A stretch of DNA of 64,000 bases, taken from contig JH720368.1 of assembly GCA_000231825.2 (NCBI GenBank), forward strand, positions 124,001-188,000. Direction: 5' to 3'. Positions 34,960-48,787 of this stretch are shown here, piece by piece. The notes under the pieces were generated by a model. It saw nothing but the letters and a program-made list of their open reading frames with translations. It made no database searches and was not told where the DNA came from. Origin of the DNA: Tetrahymena elliotti 4EA. Its lineage: Eukaryota > Ciliophora > Oligohymenophorea > Hymenostomatida > Tetrahymenidae. The translations under genes were made by a program, and so were the position numbers. Position 1 is the first letter of the stretch. Every line of letters begins with the position of its first letter.

Positions 34960-36783
34960 ATGGAGTAAAATATACAAGAAAGATACAGAAATAACTATTC
35001 AAAAAATAGTGTTTTAATTATAGGTTGTGGTCCATCTGGAATACTATCTACTAAATATTTAAAGAAAAATAATAATCTTATATGTATTGATTCCAGAGAA
35101 GATATAGGAGGATGCTGGTTATTCGATAAGAATAATGAAGAAAATCATCCTAATTTAAAGTAAAGTGCATTTTATCACTACTATGGAGTATTGCCTAGCT
35201 CTCTTTATGAGAATCTATAGGCTAACTTACCAAAATTTTAAATGACTTTTAAAGGATTTCCAACGAAGCCTGAATACAAAGATTTTATGATGGCAGACGA
35301 GTTTTAGGAGTATCTTTAAGACTACTGTGCTCACCATCAACTTAAAAAACACATGCTTTTTAACACATTTGTATCTTCTGTAAGATTAACAAAAAACATA
35401 AACTAAGAAGAAAAATAGAAGATAGGTTAGGAATTAACAAAAAGATTTTTAGTAGAAATTAAAGATTCAAGTAATTATAACTCATATAGCCGCTACTTAT
35501 AAGCAGATAATGTTATTGTTGCTACAGGCCACTACTCGGTAATTTTATTATATAAAAAATTAACCGAATTTATTTCTAATTTACATAACTTTATTTTTCA
35601 CAATTTCTTTTACAATTCAAATACTATCTTTCTAATTGATTATAAATCTTTGATCTTTTACATATATTTATAATCACAATTTCCCAATCAATTGATCAAT
35701 TAGGATTTTTCTTTTTGTTATTTGGTCACTACTTTGTTTATATTTTTAAATCTTTTATTGAAAAGGAAAAAGTATTTAATTTTATTTTAATTCTGGAATA
35801 AAATCAAACTTAATTTAGAATAAAATGATTTAAAATGTTAAAGTTTTATTTTATCATAAACTTAGGTTCCAAACTATCCTAAAATAGGTGATGTTGAGTT
35901 ATTTAAAGGTGAAAAATTTCATTCACATTACTTCAGATAGAATCACCTAAAAAAGTTTGTTAACAAACATCTTGTAATTTATGGAGGAAGTCAATCAGCT
36001 TAAGATATTTTGTATATAATTCTGAAATAAACCGATTAATCTTTGCATCCACATAAAATAACTATTATTACAAATTAGTAAGTTGCTGATAAGTTTAAAT
36101 AATCAGAATCTTATAAAGAAGAAATAAGCAGTTAAAAACTAGCTTTGGCAGTAACATGTGTAAAGAGTTTTGTAGATGAAAAATCATTAATCTTAGAATC
36201 TGGAGAACATGTTAAAGATATAGACATTTTTATGTTTGCTACTGGATATTAATATTGCTTCCCATTCTTAGAGAATTCAAATGATAACCTTATAGAATTC
36301 GTAAAAGAAAACGCAAGAAAAAATTGTTTTGGCCCACTCTATAAAAGAATGTTTTGTGTAAAAGAGCCAAATTTAATATTTTTAGGAATGACTTTTAATA
36401 CTGCAACAATCTAATAAATGTTTGAAAGGTAAGTAATATGTGCCTAAAGATTCATAGATAAAATAATAAATCTACCATCTCAGGAGTAAATGTAAAATGA
36501 TTTTGAATTAGATTTTGAGAAATCTTCATAAAAATTTAAAGATGGTAGAGATTTTTTTAAGGTTTCACACTTTACAGGATAAAAAATAGAATATGAGTAC
36601 TCTAAGTAGCTATGTGAATTAGCTTAAATGGAATTCGATGAAGAGTTTAATGCCTATGTTAGAAATATATTCATTCCTATATCAGAGAGTACAGTCTAAA
36701 TTGGCAATTATCCTTAGATGAAATTGTAAAAAGTGTCTCATCTAATTCCATAATTATATAGCCCAAGTGAAGATTTATTTTGA
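34960..36783 (+). CDS. Flavin-containing monooxygenase, tandem copy 2
   Basis: 498 residues from two exons; intron 35539-35865 (327 nt) after codon 193, the same site as in the flanking copies. The FAD motif is GCGPSG near residue 22, the FMO signature reads FKGEKFHSHYF just after the intron, and the NADPH motif is GGSQSAQD. ATGYQYCFPFL near the middle of exon 2 is the conserved TGY motif. Identity to copy 3 is higher than to copy 1 (shared FYHYYGVLPSSLYENLQAN versus FYHHYGVLPSSLYENLQAN), so copies 2 and 3 are the later duplicates. It is probably a cytosolic or ER-associated oxidase; no C-terminal membrane anchor is visible. Substrate unknown. Confidence 0.9.
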
Positions 36784-37057
36784 ATGAAATATCTATCTAT
36801 TTACATTCAATTGATCAATTGATAATCACAATATATTTATATTTGTTTTAATAATTCGAAATCCTCTTTGTTCATCAGAAACTATGTTTATTTGTTGGTT
36901 TAATTAAGAATGAGTTATATAAAATACAGCTGATAGATATATAAAAGATTTAATTTTGATGCAAGAATTAGCTTTAAATATTAGCTATTTAATTACTATT
37001 TAACTAAATATTAAATATTTTAACATTTTTATAACAATTAGATACAAAACAAAAAAA

Positions 37058-38843
37058 ATGACATAAAGAAGCGAAGAGATATATTAACAAAATTATAATC
37101 AAAATAGTGTTTTGATAATTGGAAGTGGACCATGTGGAATATTAGCTACTAAGTATTTAAAGGAAAACAATAACGTTATTTGTATTGATAATAGAGAAGA
37201 TATTGGAGGTTAGTGGCATTTTGATAGCTAAAATGAAGAAGATTACCCAAATCTATGTTAAAACTCCTTTTATCATCACTATGGAGTTTTACCTAGCTCA
37301 CTTTATGAAAACCTCTAAGCAAACATCCCAAAATATTTAATGACATTTAAAGGATTCCCTTGCAAATCTGAGTACTAAGAATTTATGAAGGCTGAGGAAT
37401 TTTATGAATATTTGTAAGACTATTGTAGCAATCATAATCTAAAAGAGCATATGCTTTTTAAAACTTTTGTTTCCTCAGTTAAACTAGCAAAGAATCTTAG
37501 CTCCGAAGAAGTTGAAAGGGTAGAGTTTAGCATCAACAAAAAATTCTTAATATAAATAAAGGATTCAGATGATTTTAGCTCCGGAGTTCGATACCTTCAA
37601 GCAGATAGCGTTGTTGTAGCAACAGGCCATTATTCTGTAAGATAAATTTAATTAAACATTATCTTTTACGTTTTGATAAATTCCTAAATATTTTACAAGT
37701 AGAATTAAGAGTTTTACATGGGAATTTCTTTTATTAAAATTATCTTCTCAATTAATAATCTTATCAACAAAAGAAAGATATTAATAAAAGCAAGACAAAT
37801 CTAATAAAAAAATATTATTAATTTTGAAAGTATTTTTTACAAATCCAACCTCCCCCCAACCAAATCAATTATTTATTTTATTTTATTTTTCATCAGAAAT
37901 ATTTTATTAAAATTTTTTTGTAAATTAGGTTCCAAACTATCCAAAAATAGGAGATATTGAACTTTTCAAAGGAGAATAAATACATACACACTACTTTAGA
38001 TAAAAGCACCTCAAAAGATTTGCAAATAAACATCTTGTTATCTATGGAGCTAGTATGTCTGCTCAAGATTTGATATGTATAATATTAAAGTAGACAGACT
38101 CATCTATACAGCCTAAAAAAGTTACTGTTATTGGTAATTAAATGGCAATAGATAAATTAAAATAATCAGAAGCTTATAGGGAAGAAATAGCTAGCTAAAA
38201 GCTTGTTCTATAACCAACTTACATAAAAATGATTTAAGATGAGAAATCTCTTATTTTAGAGTCTGGAGAGCAAATTGAAGATATAGATATCTTATTATAC
38301 GCAACTGGATACTAGTATAAATTTCCTTTCCTTGAAAACTCAAATGATGATCTCATAACATTTGATGAAGAAAATGAAAGAAAAAATAGCTGTGGTCCAT
38401 TATATAAAAGACTTTTTAGTGTTAAAGAGCCTAACTTAATATTTTTAGGTCTTACATATAATACTATTTCTATTTAGTAAATGTTTGAAAGGTAAGCAAT
38501 TTGTGCCTAAAGGTACATAGACAAATTAATTATCTTACCTAGCTAAGAAGTTATGCTTAAAGATTACTAAGAAGATTTCAAGTAATCTTAGTCCAAATTT
38601 GTAGATGGAAGAGAGTATTTAAAAGTCTCTTATTTTGCAGGATTGAACGAAATCGATTATTCTAAATAGCTTAGTGAATTAGCTGAAATGTAATTGGATG
38701 AAGAGTTTAATTAATACATTAAAGATTTGTATGTTCCTATCTCAATCAATGCACTTCAAAAAGGAAATTATCCCTGGATGAAAAAGTAATAAATATCTCA
38801 TAAACTACCAAATAATTATAGTCCTAAAGAAGGATTGTTCTGA
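37058..38843 (+). CDS. Flavin-containing monooxygenase, tandem copy 3
   Basis: 497 residues from two exons; intron 37637-37928 (292 nt) after codon 193. Motifs in order: GSGPCG (FAD), FKGEQIHTHYF (FMO signature), GASMSAQD (NADPH site), ATGYQYKFPFL. Exon 1 is 579 nt in all three copies, while the introns differ about sixfold in length. The gene starts 274 bp after the stop of copy 2, so each copy probably has its own promoter in a compact array. The function is assumed to be oxygenation of nitrogen- or sulphur-containing small molecules, as for the family. Confidence 0.9.
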
Positions 38844-39365
38844 AGAAAAAAAACATTCTTTCACTTTTATCTACTAAATCAAATTTTTAAAGTTATTAAA
38901 GTTCGCATTGTAACATCAAATATTAAGTAATTTAAATTGCATATCGCCTTGTATAATTATTAAAGTGTTAAAACTAACCGTATATATTTACTGTTTATAA
39001 ATGTAAAATTAACAATTTAAAATATTCAAGTAAGTCTAAACAAAACAATCTATGAACTTTTTTAATTGTTTTAGTCTTGCTAATATTTTTATTAACCAAT
39101 AAAAAATATGGTATCTGTAATTCGGAATAAACATAGAAAAGAGCATTCATAATAGCATTATGCATAATAAAAATTATTTATGTATGAAATAAAGAGCGAT
39201 TAAATCACCAGTAAAGGACATATTAATAATGATTATATGTTACTGAAGGAAAAAGAAAGAAGGTTCAATTGAAACCTTTGTATATTAATCAAAAATTTTA
39301 TGTATTTTTATTTAATTTTTAAGGATTTTAATGTTAATCAATTGTTATCAAATTTAATTAAAGTT
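38844..39365. other. Intergenic region
   Basis: About 520 bp, AT-rich, downstream of the FMO cluster. No clear feature. Confidence 0.5.
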
Positions 39366-42300
39366 ATGAAAAATCATTAAAAAGCTTATCAATCAATTAA
39401 TTTTTCAAAAAAAAGATCCAATCAAAACTTAGAATTAAAACATTAAGTAGTAAAAAACAATAGTAGCATCAAGTAAAAGAAAGAGGAAGAGAAGTTATTT
39501 ACTTAGCCGGAGACTTTAAATTTCATAACAAGGTAGTTAGTAGTTTTTTTAGATGAATTCAGAACTAAAAAGGTAAGAAAGAAATTCGTCATATATAAAT
39601 ATTCCTTTGAGTTTAGCAAATATTCCAGCTGAAAAAGGTAGGAGTAACTCTAATTAAATTGCTATGTATGATCAAAATGTATTATTGTCTCCTTAAAACA
39701 AAAAAGTAAGCATTTCACTTCCAAAAAGGACAGATGGATTCAAAAGAAATGCAGCTAGAACATTTTCAGTTAAAAAGTTAAATATTGAAGGACCCGAAAT
39801 TTAGAGTTAGATAATAAAGCAATCATTATAACAAGAACCTTCTCCTATAAAAAATGCAGGTGTTAAAACTAGCACTAATTTCACTAATTTCAGGATGAGA
39901 AGTGAAGACACAAATAATACTATATAATAATTTAAGATGCTGAGAGATCAAATACAAAATAATTATAGAAATTAATTAGAAACATAAAATTAATCTTCCA
40001 TCATACCATCTTCATCTATTCGCTTTGTATTTAAAGAAAAAGGTAATTTATGTTAATGGAGTTTTTTGCTTTAAAAATTGTGTGTAATTAAATTGAAATT
40101 ATTATTAATTTTTAGATTTTGTTTTATTGAACCATTCAGAATTTTAGATGAAAAAATTAATTAAGTAATAGAATTGAATTCGTGATTTTAAGCCATTATT
40201 TATTTTTGCATTTAAACCATTGAATTTTTTATGTATTTATTAACTATTAATTAACTATAATTAGAAGAAAAACACAATGATAGTTAGGAAGAAAAAGAAA
40301 AACATAAGCTCCTAAAATAAGAAAATGGAATGAGATTATCTACTGATGCTATCAGAAACAGAAGATACAAATCAAATTTAAATTAGGAAGCAGTTAGCAA
40401 TGTATCAAACCTTTTAGTAAATGATTAGGTAGAAAATAATTTAAAAAAATCTTTACAAGACAAAAATACTCCAAAATAAACTGAAGCATAGAAAAAGGTT
40501 GAAGGAAGAAAATGCATATCTTCAAGAGATATTTAAATACCCTATATGCAGAATTCATTGCAAACAAATCAGCTTTTAAGTTAAGATATTTTGAATCCTT
40601 TAAAGTAATAAATGTCTTGTTTTATTGGTTCTAAAAAAGAAAGTAATGGAAAACTATTCTCATTAAATAGTACTCCATAGAAGAAATTACATAACGAAGT
40701 AGAATAGCTCTCAAGATAAAATTTCATTAACTAATCAATCTAATTAGCCTAGGCTTAAAATGGTAAAAATCTTTCAGATAATGAAAGCAAAAAAAATGTT
40801 GCACCTTCTGCTGCTAATACTGCATATAAAAATTATTTAAATAGAATAATTTAAAAATAATAGTAATTATATGAAAAGCCAAACTAAATTGAGCTATTTT
40901 CTTCAGATAGTCCTTCAGGATTTCATACATTAAATACATTAAGGACATCTAGTTTAAATTAGGCTAATAGTTTGGGTAGTACCAAATACCTTGATCATAG
41001 CTCTAAAAAGAGTATTATGCATAACATCTTTCTAAAAGATAAAGATCAAGTCAGCTTGGATGAATTTAATTTGAAGTCTAAAAGATTAGAAACTACCGAT
41101 CCATCAAGCAGTAAAATAGAACTTCCTCCTTTAATGTTTCCAGCCTCTAAGAAAGATTTAGAAGAGTTCTAAAAATTATAAAATAAAGATGAACTAAGAT
41201 TTTCTAGAGAACACAAATAAAATCACCTAGATAGTGAGGAATATAAAGGAGCCTACAATGCTAATAACAGTGTCAGTTCTTAAGATGAAAAAGGCAATAA
41301 AAAATAAACATTAAACAGTGTTAAAAGTCTTTCTTCTTTTTTCAAATAGAAACCAGATTCGGTCAGAATTATGGAAATGGTTTAGGAGAGGAATAACATA
41401 ATTTAATAGCAAAAGCTAAAGCAACAGGAGAACCAGATTTAACATGAATATAAATAAAGTTAACAATTTATAGATTTAATTAAAGAAAACATGGATAATA
41501 GACATTTTTCCAATTCACCTGATAAATTTAAAGTCAGGCGTTAAAAAGCTTAATCCCAAGCAATTATTGTAGCTGATGTTTCAGAAATTGTAAAACATCG
41601 CCAAAATCCAAGTATAGTAAATCTACCTGTACAGAGTTAAATATCTCCATAAAGAGGGGGTTCATAAAAGCTAATCTCTCTTCCTAGTAAGCTTCAGAAT
41701 ACTATTAATAATATTGCCTTAGGAAATGGCAGTGAATTTTAAATTTAGTCTCCTCAAGCAACCTTCAGTAAGTTTCCTATTAGAAAATAAAAACATGAAC
41801 TCAATAAAGGATCAGTAACTCTTAAATCAATTGGAAGTCACCATCACTTTGATGTAGACAGTGATGAAATGATTTCATAATAATAAAAAGCATAACATGT
41901 TGCCATTTGTGAAAAGGAACTTGCTAGAGAGACCAATTTTGTGAATTATTTACAATAAAAGAAAATAAATATAAGATAAAGCTTAGAACAATTTTTGAAA
42001 GACAGACCCAGAGTTTTTAAGAATATTTCAAGAAATTGTCTTATGGATTAAGAATAATTTGTATTTTTCATGATGAGTTTTATTCAATTTTGCATTGATG
42101 ATATGTTTGATGAATTCAAAAAGGATTACTATATAAAGTTAGCTTAAAATAACAGAGCAAATGAAAAAATTAGTCTAATTAATATCCCATGTAACTCAAG
42201 TGTAGAAACAGAAGGTGTTTAATTCAAATTTGGTTAAAAAATTCCTGAAGAAATAATGAAATAAGTAATAGATGTGATATTTAATTGCTTACAAAACCAA

Positions 42301-43530
42301 ATTATCCAGTTAAAAAAAACACCTAGCATAGAAGAATTCTCAATCGAAAAAGAAGATGAGAATTAATAAAAGAAATTTTCAGGTAAAAAGTTTGGAGAAG
42401 AAGAATAAGAGTCCTATTTCTAAAAAGGCTTAGATAAGTTTTTTAAAAAGATTTAGAATAATGTTGAAAAGTATATACTTCCTTAAACCTTAATAGATAA
42501 ATTAGGTGGGTTTGTTAGGTTGAGGATGCTCCTAATAGCTGGAGTAAAAACCTTTAATAACTATATTAACAATGCTAGTAAAATGATTTACATCGAAGAA
42601 GATGATGAGGCCTTGATTGATAAATATCTCATGCCGTTTTTCTGTGCATTGATAAATGAAGATAAGGAAACAATTTAGATGCTTATTGGAATATTTAAAT
42701 AACAAAAACATTCATTGAGTCATTACGACTTCTTTTCTATAAAAAAGATTTTTTGGGATACTCTTAATAGCATTAAACTAGATCCTAAGCTAAGAAATTT
42801 AGTCATTTTAAATTTTGAGAATATCCGCTCTGAATTTTTTGATAACCCATTTGAAAAGAGAATTAAAGAATTAGGACAATCTATGATGAAAAGTTATGAA
42901 CTTTGTAATTATTTTAGGAACCCCAATCCATCTGATAATTAAATCTTCCTTACAACATTACTTCCTGTTTTATACAAAAATGTTCCTTATTAGACATTTT
43001 ATTAAGCTAATTAACAACGTTTAAAATTCTCACTCAATGATAGATTTTTTGATCATTTACAAAAATTTTTATTAGAAGAGTTGAAAGAAACTGATAATAA
43101 GTCTATCTTAGATTTATAGATTAGAATCACAAAGTTACGTATAAGAGCAGGTGTTACTTTTAATTTCTTTTAAATAATTAATGAAGATTCAGAAACATTC
43201 TTTGCAAATATTTTCCCCTTCTTGTCTAATTGGATTTAAAAGTACAATCTAACATAAATGAATTCAAAGGCTCAAGATTTTAAATTTTTGGAAATATTCT
43301 TAAAACTGTGCCTAAATAAACAAGATTATTACTCCTTAATGGATAGTGAGCCATGTTTAATGCATTATGTTGTAAATGAATTCATGATTTCCTTTTGGAT
43401 AAAAGGTATATCTGCATATTTTGAAGACAAGCAAGTAAACAAAAGCTAATATATTCATTTATTAAATTTTCTAAGTCAATACTTACTCTTTAAAAAAGAA
43501 GAAAACATCACAAAATCAAATAAAAATTGA
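39366..43530 (+). CDS. Large Q/N/S-rich protein with helical C-terminal region, function unknown
   Basis: About 1300 residues from three exons; introns 39533-39572 (40 nt) and 40043-40264 (222 nt), TGA stop. I do not recognise it. The first 800 residues are low in complexity, rich in Ser, Asn, Gln and Lys, with short SSRDIQ- and SP-type motifs that could be phosphorylated. From about residue 830 the sequence becomes a folded, mostly helical region of about 470 residues: CLMDQEQFVFFMMSFIQFC, LPQTLIDKLGGFVRLRMLL, DKYLMPFFCALINEDKETI, FWDTLNSIKLDPKLRN, FLSNWIQKYNL. It has an armadillo- or exportin-like feel but no motif I can name. The first intron is short; its boundaries were chosen because they alone join the two good frames with GT and AG at accepted spacing. 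Confidence 0.7.
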
Positions 43531-43966
43531 TAAAATCACTTTTAACAGTATAATTAAACTACTTATTAAAAATTAAAAACCTTTTTCATATTTCTAAGTT
43601 TGTTTTAATTTCAAACTTGTTTTAATAATATAAAAAAAATCTCTTTAAATATCATTTTTATTCCATACAATTTTTTTGAAAAAAAAGGTTTTTCAAAATA
43701 AAAATTTAAGAAAATTAAATGAAAATATCAAACATTTTTTATAATAAATTAATTATTGAAAGGGTTATTTAGTAAATAAAAACTTTGTTAAAATAATTGG
43801 TTTATATAAATTATAAATTTATTTAAACTTAAATAAATAAAGTTTTAAGTTTTGAGAATAAATAAATAAATAAAAACAATGGATTGAAATTTCGTATCTG
43901 CAAAATTAAAATTTAAAATTCCATAATGTAAATCCTAATTTTGAATAACAAAAGCTAATTGCTCAC
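43531..43966. other. Convergent intergenic region
   Basis: About 435 bp between two converging 3' ends. AT-rich, nothing recognised. Confidence 0.5.
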
Positions 43967-46900
43967 TCAAAGCTTTTTTTGTAGAAAGACTTTAAATAGC
44001 ACTTCTTCTAATTACTCTGTGCCAACTGGCTTAGTTATATAGTATTTCATACCCGATTCTTTTGCTTATTTTTTTTCACTCTCCTAAATGTATGCTGTAC
44101 AGGCAGATATTTTTGTGGGTATAACTTTTTAGGCATTAAAATAATTTATTATTTCTTTAGTTGTTTGATACCCATTTTTAATGGGCATATCAATATCCAT
44201 AAATATTAATCTGTATTGTTTACAGCAAATAGATTTCTCAAATTTATCCTAAACTTTATTTATAGCTTCTATTCCACTATTAGCAATATCAATTGTAAAA
44301 TCATAATGTTTTAATTTTAACTACAAAGCATGGAGATTAAATTAATTATCATCTACTATCAAAATATTGCTGCAAACACACTTTCTTTTTTAATTTTTTT
44401 CTTTTAATAAACTTTTCACATTTTTAATTTGCTAAATATCATCTTTTTTTGTTTGTGATGATACAGCCATATTTTATTCAAGATCTCGAATTTTTTAGTT
44501 GTTTGTTTCTACTAAATTATTAGTATTGTTGTTTTATTAGTCAAAATTAGTAATTGAACAATTTATTGCAGCCCTTTATAAATTGGAATGAGAGCTTTAT
44601 GTTGGTAAAACTTTGCATGATATACCTCCTATTTACTTTAAACTTGTGATTGATTATTAGTAGCCACTTTTGTTTATCTTCATAAAATTACTAGATGCTT
44701 AGCTAGAATCTTATTTTATTTAGCATATCTAATTATTTATTTTTGCATTTTCTGAATGATTAATGTTGTCAACTGAATTTGTGTTTATTTTTTATATTGA
44801 AAATGATCTTTTAAATGTAATAAAAATATTATAACTAAAAAATTTTACAAAAAAAGCAAATATTACCTAAAACTTTTCAGGAAAATTTAAAAATTATTTT
44901 GCATTTATTGTAGTTCTAAATCTTTGATACGGATTAGATTGTTTGAATTTTAGGGGAAACACTCTTATTAGCTAAGCTGAGCATCAACTAAACTTTTTAA
45001 ACTTACATCAGATTTATTGTTGTGTAATAAAGATGTTTAGTAGTAATTAGAAAATAAAGTAGGAATTATTGGTTGATTTGGTAAAGAAATATGTTTATGA
45101 GAATTCATTTCACTCATAATTTCACAAGAGTCTTCTTAAATGAAATTTTATTGTATACTCTCACCTTAGAATTTACTATTTGAGGCCATCTAATTAGATT
45201 GAAAGAATAGATTTCTAGGTCTATTAAGTTTGTAGGGAGATTTAGATGAACTAAACTAGCATGTGTTACTATCAACTTAATTGTCATCTAAATCTAAGTT
45301 TTTAGCAGAATTTTCAATGTTATTACTAGATATTGATAAAGAGATTCTTTGATTATTAGTAACTCCCTTGTTATTTAAATTATATGTTATCAGGCCATTT
45401 GAGTGACAATTATTGCTTATTTCATCAGATTTTAAGCAAGATGAATTATAGTTATCATTCAAAGAAACTTAATCAGTTATTTCTTTTGATTAAAATGACC
45501 TCCATTATGAAAAAGTTTAGCTCATAAATTTATAATTATTTATTTCACAACCTTTAGATTTATGTGATCTATTTACAATATAAAAACTAAAGGTAGACCC
45601 TTTTCCCAGTTAGCTCTAGACTTCTATTTTTCTATTACCTCCTAATCCTTTTGCAATATTATTTGCAATAGATAAACCTAGCCCAGCTCCTTCAGTATTA
45701 AGTTTTTTTTGCTATTCTTTATTTGTTTGTGTTTCCCTTCTCTTTTGAGGACCCATGAAAAAACTCATGCTTTGTTATGAATATTCTTACTTGTTGAACA
45801 TTAACCCTTCGAAAATATTTTTGAGAGCTTATTATTCAATACCACATCCAGTATCAGAAACTGAAATTTTAACTATTTCTGTAGGTGTTGAAGTAGGGTT
45901 GGGCTAAAGTATACAATCTACATTAATTGAAATATTTCCAAACTGAGTAAACTTGATTGCATTACTGAGTAAGCTTATTACAACTTATTTAACTCTCATT
46001 TCATCTGAATTAATAATTTAAGGGATATTCTAATCAAAATTTAGTTCAATCTAAATATCTTTAGAAGCAGCTTAAATTATAAAATAACTTATACATTCTC
46101 TAATTAAATTAATGATACTAAACGATTTAAAAGTAAGCTTCAATTCTCCCTTTTCAATTAAAGCAAAATCTAAAATGTCATTAATCATGCACAGTAGAAG
46201 CTAATTAGAGTTAAGAGCGGGTTCGATGAACATTTTCTTTTATACTTCCTCAATTGCATCAGATTAGTAAAGCAAATCTAGTAACTAGATACTACAATTT
46301 AGAGGAGTTTTTAGTTCATGAGACACTGAAGAGAGAATCCTTTTTTTATAATTATTAATTTCGTCTTTGATATCTACTTACTCAAAATCATTTCCAAATA
46401 AATTATTTTTGCAAAACTCAACTATCACAATGACATTGCTTGAAGAAATACCTTATTTTGATTCATCATATTCTTCTTCTTACATATTTTAGTCAGTATT
46501 GATTTCATCAAATTAAGGGTTACAGTAAGAATTTTAGCTTGTTTCTAAATTTTACTAATAAGGGCTACAATTATTTGTAGATGAAGATGTTTCTTTAATA
46601 TAAAAAGCTTTAAATTTAATTAAGATTTTTTCATTATGTTTATTCTTTGTTGTTATTACAACTTAATTAGCTTAAATTTGATAATCTATTTTAGATAATA
46701 AATAATTTTCTGTTTACTCAAAAGTTTATGTGGTATTTGTATATTCAGGACTGATATTGCTAGAATTACGATGTCTTGCCTTTTTTAAGTTTTATTTCTC
46801 ATTTTCATTCTCACGAATCTCTTCTTGACTTTTTCCACGCTTCAAAGTAGAAGAAGGCTATCTATAAGGATATTAAAGAATTTAAGCACTTTTATAAGTG

Positions 46901-48787
46901 CTTGCTTTTCTATAATTATTAAGATCAGTCATTATTTAGACTAATTCTCCTAAAGTACATAGACCTGAGTTTAATTTCTCCTTAATTTTGTTGTTTTTAT
47001 TTAAATTAAATTTAATCAAAGAGCTTCCTCTCACAAAAATACTCTTATTAGAAGTTATTAAGTTTTACTTTCCAAACCGAGTATCTGAATCCTACAAAAA
47101 TATAGAGTTGGTTTTAAAATGCTTTTTTTTAGTAAAAAATAAACATGATTTTCGTAAATAATAGAAAAAGATTATTTTTTTTATTAATATATTTATTAAA
47201 TTTATCTTTATTTGTAAATTTTTTTGATTTGACCTCATTCTGAATAGACTCAAATTTTTTTTATTTATTCACTCTATTTTGGATCAAAATTATTTATGAA
47301 GATATAAATCCATCTTCAAATACTTTCTTAAAAAATTAATTTAACAAATTATCAGTATTAAAAAATAATTTGATTAAATAAACTAAAATATTTTGGTTTT
47401 AAGTTTGAAAAATATCAATTTATTCATTTATTTTACTATTTAAACAAATAAAATTGCTTATAAATTGCATTATGTTAATAAATTTTGATTATTTTTTATC
47501 ATTAATTCAATAAATTTTGAATAAATTTACATTGTTTATTAAATAATTTAAACCTTTTGTTATTTAAGTTAAAATCATTTCTTTAATTAGATTATTTATA
47601 TTAAAAATTTAAAAAACATTTCATTTACTTTTCAATTTTTCAAACAAAATATTTTCTTAAAATATAAGTTTTAACTCTAATTAATTTAATGAATGAATCA
47701 AACAAAAATAACTAAAAAAAGATTTTAGTCATTAAAAAATTAAGTTAAAAAGTATTTTATTTATTTTTGAGACAAAATTATTTTGATTTGCTAGCCTTTT
47801 TGAGATAAATTATGAAAAACTTTTTTTTTTGAGATTTTTAGAAATTAGAAATTGTTTTTAAATTTTTACCTCAAAATTTTCATTCGATTAAGAGCTGTTT
47901 GTTTTTTTCTTGCTTGATTTTCTATTAATATTTTTATCTTCAAGATCTTGGTATGACTTTTTTAATTTATCTCCAAAAAATTCAAAGTTTTCTAAGAAGT
48001 TAGAGTTAACCATTTATTTTATGATCTAGCTGCTATTTTAAATTAATTTTATTGAGGGTCCCATAGTAATGGATCTATTGATTCCACCATCTGTTTTAGT
48101 TTACTTTTAGCTATTAATTTTAAGAGCTAAAGACGAGAAGTTTTTATTATCTAAACAGTATTGAAGTAATTCTTGTTTTACTGATTTTTTTTGAGAATTA
48201 AATTATATAAAGTGTTAAGTCATTGTATTATTGGTATAAATAAGCTCTTTAGAAGAGTTGAATATAGCAACACCAAGAGATATATTATCCGATACTTCTT
48301 CTATTAGATTAAGTATTTTGTTTTAAGATTTTTTATCATATCCTATAAAAGAAAGAGGAGTCTAATTGATTTAAGGTTGCTAATAGGTTTCAAAAAAACT
48401 AATATTATTGAGGTGAAATAACTAATTAGGAAGAACATTATTATTTAGATTTATTAATTTTTTTAAAGTCTAATCATTCTATAATCGACATTCTTCTTGA
48501 TACAATTTTTATATATTTAATAACTTATTATTCGTATTTGTTCTCAATTTTGAAGTTTATTGTTTGAAAATATTACTATTCTGATGTTTACTATCCTCCT
48601 CATTGAATATTTATTCTATTTCTACATCTTTAGATTAGCTATAACTTTGCCTATTTTATATGATTTCTCTCATTTTAAGTTTCTATTTTGTCCTATTTAG
48701 TTCAACAGGGATAGCGAAAATAAAAATACATATTTATAGAAATTATAGCTACTAAATTAAGTCTTATATTTCAAATTGTTTCCTCAT
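43967..48787 (-). CDS. Hybrid sensor histidine kinase with receiver domain
   Basis: 1327 residues from three exons; introns 47092-47869 (778 nt) and 44808-44866 (59 nt). Exon 1 has a PAS-like stretch (NISLGVAIFNSSKELIYTNN). The kinase core in exon 2 has the H box SSVSHELKTPLN (His near 564), the N box LLSNAIKFTQFGNI, G1 VSDTGCGIE and G2 EGAGLGLSIANNIA. A disordered linker of about 300 residues leads to a C-terminal receiver: LIVDDNQFN, phospho-acceptor Asp in FMDIDMPIKNG (near 1252), and the KPV lysine motif close to the end. The protein should autophosphorylate on His and pass phosphate to its own Asp; an output partner is not in the window. No clear membrane segment, so a soluble sensor is likely. 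Exon 1 could be a separate gene, but it has no stop and the phase matches. Confidence 0.85.

Noticed and set aside
39541..39553. Apparent 13-nt GT...AG segment that would join two frames
   Set aside because: Too short for known spliceosomal introns; a 40-nt alternative (39533-39572) joins the same frames.
42480..42700. Truncated-globin-like wording (KLGG...) in the unknown large protein
   Set aside because: No convincing proximal histidine or B10 tyrosine context; similarity is too short.
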